Assembly: GCA_032622095.1 (NCBI GenBank)
Contig: CP136062.1
Coordinates: forward strand, 158,094,875 to 158,158,874
DNA from: Siphonodentalium dalli
Taxonomy: Eukaryota > Mollusca > Scaphopoda > Gadilida > Siphonodentaliidae
Direction of reading: 5' to 3'
Length of the DNA: 64,000 nt
The translations under genes were made by a program, and so were the position numbers. This document shows, one piece after another, positions 58,240-64,000 of this stretch. Numbering within the stretch: position 1 is the stretch's first letter; the number at the start of each line of letters is the position of its first letter. The notes beneath the pieces are model-generated. The model was given only the letters and a program-made list of their open reading frames with translations. It was not told where the DNA came from and searched no databases.

Positions 58240-61030
58240 AGAAAAGAGGGGAGATAAGGAAGTTTCCTGTCTTGTCCCTTGCAGCATTGGGATCCACCGC
58301 GAACAACCGTATTTAATGCAACAGCGAATATTGTTCAACAAATGATAAAAGAGCCTCCAAATACAAATATGATTCAGCAAACGTAGGATCCGTTAGCGGT
58401 ATGGAATTTTTGTTATAATAGTACTCAGCCCAAGCTTCAAGAATATCCGGGGTTTCTCGTTCTATCGAGTTTTGAAAGGAGAAGTATGTATCACCAAGTG
58501 TACCTAGTGATTTGCGTTTGCCGTTAAAGTGTCTGAAGAAAGTATATTGATCACACTCAGCGCTTTTATCTATGTCATCGTTGAACGAGCGAAGAAAATT
58601 AGTTGATGCCCTCCGGTATTTGCGCCTGAATGTGCATTTGGCATTCTTATAACACCGATATAGACCAGTTGCATCGTTAATTGGCCTACCAGCCGAAATC
58701 CAAACAGATCTGTGATATCTCGTACTCTTGTGAAGTAAGCTTAATTCTTTCGACCAATAATGTTTAAGAAACTTCTTAAAACGTTTCTTTGGGATATTAC
58801 TCTGACCTGAAACCGTAATTGAGTTAATTATGTTTTCATAAATTGTATCCAACTCCGACTTGTCATTTATTTACGTCATATTGTGGAAACGATGTAGCTA
58901 AATCTGACTGAATTACATTACAGGGTCTAACCTAAATTTCTTCCAATTGAACTTGCATGTACTGTTGGTTGGTGCTGTACTACTTCGATGTGTACATGTA
59001 TAGTCATCGTACTTCATCATGGCGTAAATGGGCCTATGGTTCGACACATTGACTGCATCAATGAAAAATAAAAACAGTGTCGTCTTTGCTGACGACAATG
59101 TGATCGATCACTGAACCAGGTTAACCCATGGCAGGAACATTTGTTGCATGGGTGTTCAGAGGAAATGATACGACATTGACAGAGAAAAACTTATTGTCTA
59201 AAAATTTCTTAAATGATTTGGCATGCGCATCTTCACGCTGAAGGCTTGAATTAAAGTCGCCCATCAAAACAACTTTGCCGTGAACGTTATATGTATCACG
59301 GAGGTCAGTCAACTTCTGGGTGTACCCCCGGAAAAATGCTACAGTATAGTTCGTGGACGGAAGATAAACTTGGAATATGAAAATATATCTCCTTCCCATG
59401 TTTACTTGTATACCTATAATGCGATCATCATTTATATCAAGTGGGGTTACTCTGCCTCCGTACCTATCACGATTCCACATAAGGCATACACCACCAGATT
59501 AACGCCCGCGCTTCCAAGGGAGACGTTGAGAAAAATCGCTAACAGCATAAACGTCATATTTTGAGTTAATGTGGCGAAAGTAAGGTAAATCTGCATCGCA
59601 TAACCAGTGTTCGCTGATGCCACAGATATCCAGGTTCAGTTTATCAAGAAAATTACTAAGATAACACGCAGACGAAAGAATGCCAGTCGCGTTCCAGGTG
59701 CCAAGAGAAAGCATTGTGTGGATCAAGACACTTTTCACCAGTGGAAAATCATGTGAGCCACCGTAGGAAGCTCATCCTGCTTTGATAAATACTGAACAAG
59801 TGAGACACAGATTAATAACGACCAAATAAATATCAAATACATGAACAAAGTAACAATTCTGCATGTATTTGTCTTCGAGTCTCGCTGAGGAATGCAAAAC
59901 TGTTAAAAGAGAGTTAACTCCCTTCTGTGAAGGAGTTAACTGGAGTACTGCCCCGTTGGTTTTGTCGTTTTGTAAAGTTGATGAGCAACTCACTCTTTGC
60001 ATTGAACGTCGGCGGGCCAAAAGTGAGGTTCCAGAACGTCACCTACGTTATCTACACACACATTGATTCTTGCCGAGGTGCAACTAGAACGTCGTGTCCT
60101 GAAAATGCGAATGATGGTGTACGGAATGTCATACTTTTTCAAATAGGAACTCAAAACATTAGCATCACAATTTAATGGCAGGTTATTTTTTTAGTAACGA
60201 AGGTACGATCTGTCCTTATGGGACTATCATGTTTTTTATACATAAATTTCCGATAGTGTTGATGATATGAATAATGAGAACGATCACTGCTGTCAGATGC
60301 ACGTCGGCGTCGATCAAAGTTTTCCTCAGGTTTACTGGTATTGCTGGGGCGATATTTTGTGGCAGCGCCCCTTGACTCGCCAGGGGAATTTCCAACAGTG
60401 ACGTCTTCCAAATGTACTTCGTCACAGTTAGCTATCCGGGAGGCTGTTTACTTTACCGAAGCAGGCGATGATTTCGAGGATGGCTGAGAGATAGGGGATT
60501 TCCCATTAAAAGAGTTGTTTGCAGAGGACTGACAAAATTTCAAGATGCCACGGGAGATATCAGATTGACATTGGTTTATATAAAGCAACGCATTTTTTAG
60601 CGACTCAGCGAATTCATTCATTTTATTAAAGGTTTTTGTACTCAAAACATCGACGGCCTTTTCCGTAAACTTTAGAAATTCCTTTGTTGCTTTCTGCGTC
60701 GCTCTGTCCGTTGGTGTAACTTTTTTCTTCATTGTGTCACTAAGTGAAGCAATCGATCCAGATTGGCTAGCTATTTTCGTGTCTAGCTCATTACCTTGGA
60801 TACATCTTTGTGATCACGCTTATTGCACATTTAAAATCGGTCACATTCGATGAAATTCCACTTGCGAATCTACAATGTTCATCATATATTTCAAAAATGT
60901 TATTAACTTTGGTTTCAAGAGTTTCCACACGAGAGCAGGGATCGACGAGACTGTTGATAACTTATTTTCTATGGAAACTAAACGTGATTCAAAGTTTGTA
61001 ATCATTCCCCATTCAAAATTGTTCACTTGA
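58240..61030 (-). pseudogene. LINE 5' part: ORF1-like region, endonuclease and linker
   Basis: Reading the minus strand from 61030: an ORF1-like, Lys/Ser-rich stretch (61026-60172) with FESRLVSIENKLSTV and KKKVTPTDRATQKATKEFLK, then an arginine/serine-rich end (DRRRRASDSSDRSHY). The endonuclease follows (59738-58913): LGTWNATGI, the catalytic Glu in ICGISEHWL, GGVCLMWNRDRYGG, VLMGDFNSS, and SNHRPIYA where active enzymes have SDH. The linker to reverse transcriptase (58852-58313) gives LEAWAEYYYNKNS. Frames are broken several times (for example after WKRGR at 59502), and the SDH-to-SNH change would inactivate it. Reverse transcriptase is absent; the Helitron-like array begins at 58225. The family is that of APE-type LINEs; ORF1 assignment is by position and composition. 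Confidence 0.8.
59908..59942. repeat. short hairpin in the LINE interval
   Basis: GAGTTAACTCCC and GGAGTTAACT face each other across TTCTGTGAA. Each arm also contains the palindrome AGTTAACT. Lies between the ORF1-like and endonuclease parts of the LINE. Confidence 0.6.
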
Positions 61031-61100
61031 CCTCCCCTTTAAAGACCGTACACATGAAAAGGGAATATTTGTGTCATTGTCCGCACATAACCTGGTTGGA

Positions 61101-61176
61101 GTCGCTTCATTGTGAGTCGATAATGTGAAAAAAACTCTCTCATTTTCAGTACATTATCGACTCAAAATGAGGCGAT
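61101..61176. repeat. 26-bp hairpin beyond the LINE start
   Basis: GTCGCTTCATTGTGAGTCGA then TAATGT pairs with ACATTATCGACTCAAAATGA then GGCGAT, with about three mismatches and a 23-base loop. Confidence 0.65.
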
Positions 61177-61319
61177 TCTAAGCAGATTATCTAACCAAAA
61201 CAAGTTCAATAACACGCAGATAATTTTAGTATTTTCGGGAGAACAGGCTGTATACATACATTACCACGTTAGCAGAAGAGCAGCATGTTGGTTCTAATAA
61301 ATCCTCCGAAATAGTCGTT

Positions 61320-61730
61320 TTAACCCTTCACCCAACAAAACGGCCAAAACCGGCCAAATAAAGCTTCAACAGCTTAAAATATCTTCGGTCTGTCTCAATA
61401 GAACCATACAAATATGGATATCATTGGAACCGGCTCCTTGACCACATTGTGATAGTTACAGTTATGCCCAGTGCCAATGCATTCTCTTATATATGCGAGT
61501 CGACCATAGGTCGCCTCGCATATATAAGAGAATGCATTGGCCTAAAAAATTCTTTTTTTACCATTTTTCTTACATTTTTTAACAATTTTTATACATTCTT
61601 TGACAATTTTATCATTTTTAATATGTGTTAAGCCAACGCATTCTCTTATATATGCGAGGCGACCTATGGTCGACTCGCATATATAAGAGAATGCATTGGC
61701 ACAGGGCCGTTCTGTTGGGTAAAGGGTTAA
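61320..61730 (-). mobile_element. TTAA-flanked piggyBac-like MITE with two palindromes (copy 3)
   Basis: Body 61324-61726 (403 bp), TTAA on both sides, ends CCCTTCACCCAACA / TGTTGGGTAAAGGG (one mismatch). Same orientation as copy 2. Palindromes at about 61471-61541 and 61632-61700. The T-rich spacer between palindromes differs from the other copies by small indels and a local duplication of TTACATT-like text. Confidence 0.87.
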
Positions 61731-62588
61731 ACAGTTTGATATATGCCGCATGTGATGCGCACTGAGGCCTCCGATCGATTGGACAGTGTGTGGACGGCGA
61801 CGAAACGCTCTTTATTGTCACATCACGAACAATGTATCAGTGGACGCTCTTTATTTCACATGCTGCAATGACAAAGGGAAGTCCCACATGTTGCAAGGAC
61901 AAAGGGAACTATATGTAGCAATGCGAATAGAGCGCAAGTGTTCAGCTTAAATTAATATTAGTGGTTGCTATTATATGGGAGGCGGAGTTGTATTTATTAT
62001 TTCCAAGCAAGGAGCCCCTTGTTTTGTGAACTGTTTTCGTTCTAGGACATGACAATTTATGTCTTTCTCATTCAACGGGCAATGTTCATATAAGACAGCT
62101 ATATTCCCCGAAAAATGAAAAACACTTATTACTGCATGTTTAATTAGGCTTTATGGTTACGTTGTAATAAATGAAGAATCACAAATAAAGCATTAATGGC
62201 ATGCTTCATTTTTTCAAATAACATCGCTTTATTGAAGTTATTTCGAGAATAACGGATTTTCAAATAGGATTGTAACCGTCAACAAATCCGGCATTGTAGT
62301 GCTGTGTATGGAAGACAAGACCAGACCAAAACCAAATGCCCTGATGTATCGATCGTTATATACATACTTATAGATATATAATATCCTGCACACCCGATGT
62401 TCGGACGTCAAATATGCTAGTTGCAAAGTTGCCTCAGTGACATTATGTAGCTACATTAGCAGGCCTAGTCAATTAGATCGTATTACATGTACATTGGAGT
62501 GGCTTAACAATTTAGTGAAATAAGATAATTAATATATGATAGAAACCTTTATCAAATAACAAGCTACAATATCAAGGACAACAGAAGA
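61731..62588. other. no gene recognised
   Basis: No coding sequence recognised. GACAAAGGGAA with a preceding CACATG block occurs twice (about 61858-61908). Confidence 0.5.
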
Positions 62589-63086
62589 GCAAAGCTGAAG
62601 CACATATTTAGTTGTACACAATAACATGTGTAAATAAAGAAGGCTATTTGGAAAAGATGGCATATAAAGGGAATAAAACAATTATGCACTTTAAACAAGG
62701 AAATTCAAGTTTAAGATGCGTCGGACGTGATGACAATTTGTGACGAGAACACATTTTTCAACAACCTGATATTGGGAATTTATTGGCGCCAACATAACTT
62801 GCACATCTGCTGTGCAATGTCCAAAACTAAAGCCAGAAAAGCAAAGCTGAAGCACATATTTAGTTGTACACAATAACATGTGTAAATAAAGAAGGCTATT
62901 TGGAAAAGATGGCATATAAAGGGAATAAAACAATTATGCACTTTAAACAAGGAAATTCAAGTTTAAGATGCGTCGGACGTGATGACAATTTGTGACGAGA
63001 ACAAATTTTTCAACAACCTGATATTGGGAATTTATTGGCGCCAACATAACTTGCACATCTGCTGTGCAATGTCCAAAACTAAAGCC
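62589..63086 (+). repeat. recent tandem duplication, 252-bp unit
   Basis: GCAAAGCTGAAGCACATATT starts at 62589 and again at 62841. The two units (62589-62840 and 62841-63086) run in step through TGCGTCGGACGTGATGACAA and TTGGCGCCAACATAAC to AAACTAAAGCC. I see only one clear substitution (GAACACATTT against GAACAAATTT), so it is very recent or an assembly duplicate. No function visible. Confidence 0.88.
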
Positions 63087-64000
63087 GGAGCATGACTATT
63101 GGGTGACTATTATAAATAAACCAACGATCATATGTCTAAGCGTGTTGGTATTTACGAATTATTCTATCGAAAAGGGGGGAACAAATTGTTTCTCAAAATA
63201 ATTTTTGCTTAATGTGTGTGCCTTATCGGTTCATTTCATAAACTCCCCCGCCTATATTACGGCTTATCCTTTGTAAATTTTCTCCTCAAAAATTGTTTTA
63301 ACGGATCAGGTTTATAAATGTTAATATCCAGATCCGATCAACATATCACAATGAAACATATTTGGCAAGACGCACAAACTCACACACACTCAGACACCTA
63401 CATTAACAGCTGTCGCAACACTACTTCTTTGACTATCGCACACGAACACAGCCACAAGTCTTTCACACCTTCTCTGGCTCGTCGCGCTGGCTCTCTCCTT
63501 GTTCTCGCGATGCATTCAGGCACTGCACATGCTCACATGCCAACAGCTGACGGAAATGGTAGCTTTGCTGGAAGAACAAAACTATTTTATTTAAAAATAC
63601 ACACATGCAAATATAGTTAGTTTAATACTAAAAACTATTTATTATCGTTCTACCATATATGAATGACTAAATTTCAGCAAAACATTAAATGTTCTCTCTT
63701 GTAGTCCCCGCGTGGGCTCGTGTTAGAATAAGGCCTACCGCCCCACTGCGATGGGTAATAATCCCCTAAGGTGGCACCCTGTTTGCCGTGGGGTACAATC
63801 CCGCGATGCGTGGTATGAGTCCTGGAGGTAATATTATATATATCTTTAATTCCTCCATTAATTAAGATGTTGATATACACATGTAATTTAACACAATCAT
63901 ACAAAAACAATTGAACATGGGAACGAGAACATAACATATATACAAGCACACACTTAACGTATGTGCAAAGCAAAACAAATATAGATTGGAACAGATCAGC
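63087..64000. other. no gene recognised
   Basis: A 100-codon open frame at 63318-63620 begins in a CA-rich stretch and shows no domain. The dispersed repeat at 63690-63860 is listed separately. Confidence 0.5.
63690..63860 (+). repeat. dispersed repeat, inverted relative to 39.6-39.8 kb
   Basis: GCCTACCGCCCCACTGCGAT, GGTAATAATCCCCTAA, GGCACCCTGTTTGCC and ATCCCGCGATG follow the order of the minus strand at 39835-39735. The following ATATATATCTTTAA also has its counterpart there. Identity looks near 80 percent. Confidence 0.55.

Overview
The window looks like AT-rich nuclear DNA from an invertebrate animal. Nothing in it suggests bacteria: there are no operons, and most open frames are short and random. 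The clues to an animal are one seven-transmembrane (rhodopsin-class) receptor gene plus decayed LINE, DIRS-like, Helitron-like, hAT-like and piggyBac-like elements, all common in metazoans. A lophotrochozoan such as a mollusc is my guess from the mix of repeats, but nothing in the window proves the phylum.

Layout. 1-17.9 kb: gene-poor DNA with a dead minus-strand LINE (1.3-2.7 kb), remnants of a palindrome-bearing MITE (2.9-5.1 kb), a small hairpin (7.9 kb), copies of a large repeat whose core reads like AAGATGGCNGCCAAAATGGC, and a 0.5-kb fold-back element (14.8-15.3 kb). 17.9-19.4 kb: the only recognisable cellular gene, a class A GPCR with intact membrane segments and a frame-disrupted third cytoplasmic loop. 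19.7-21.8 kb: a palindromic MITE and a decayed DIRS-type tyrosine-recombinase retrotransposon. 21.8-24.6 kb and 27.8-31.2 kb: two diverged inverted copies of the large AAGATGGC repeat. 32.1-33.6 kb: a 5'-truncated plus-strand LINE tail. 34.4, 47.7 and 61.3 kb: three full copies of a 392-403 bp TTAA-flanked MITE carrying two 67-bp palindromes. 36.4-39.1 kb: a composite made of two 0.9-kb tandem units between 0.45-kb direct repeats. 43.6-46.0 kb: a 2.4-kb element with perfect 36-bp inverted ends, holding a snap-back palindrome and a minisatellite. 48.5-49.7 kb: a non-autonomous hAT-like element with 8-bp target duplications. 51.2-61.0 kb: minus-strand LINE pieces on either side of a 6-kb head-to-tail array of Helitron-like units.

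The GPCR probably senses an extracellular ligand at the cell surface. Everything else that can be recognised is mobile or repeated DNA, so there is no multi-gene pathway here. The most distinctive observations are: the zero-gap TC...CTAG/CTAA junctions of the Helitron-like array; the NRF-1-like and SF-1/ERR-like motifs multiplied inside that array; the YY1-like core of the AAGATGGC repeat; the GPCR's loss of usually conserved activation residues; and the paired-palindrome MITE.
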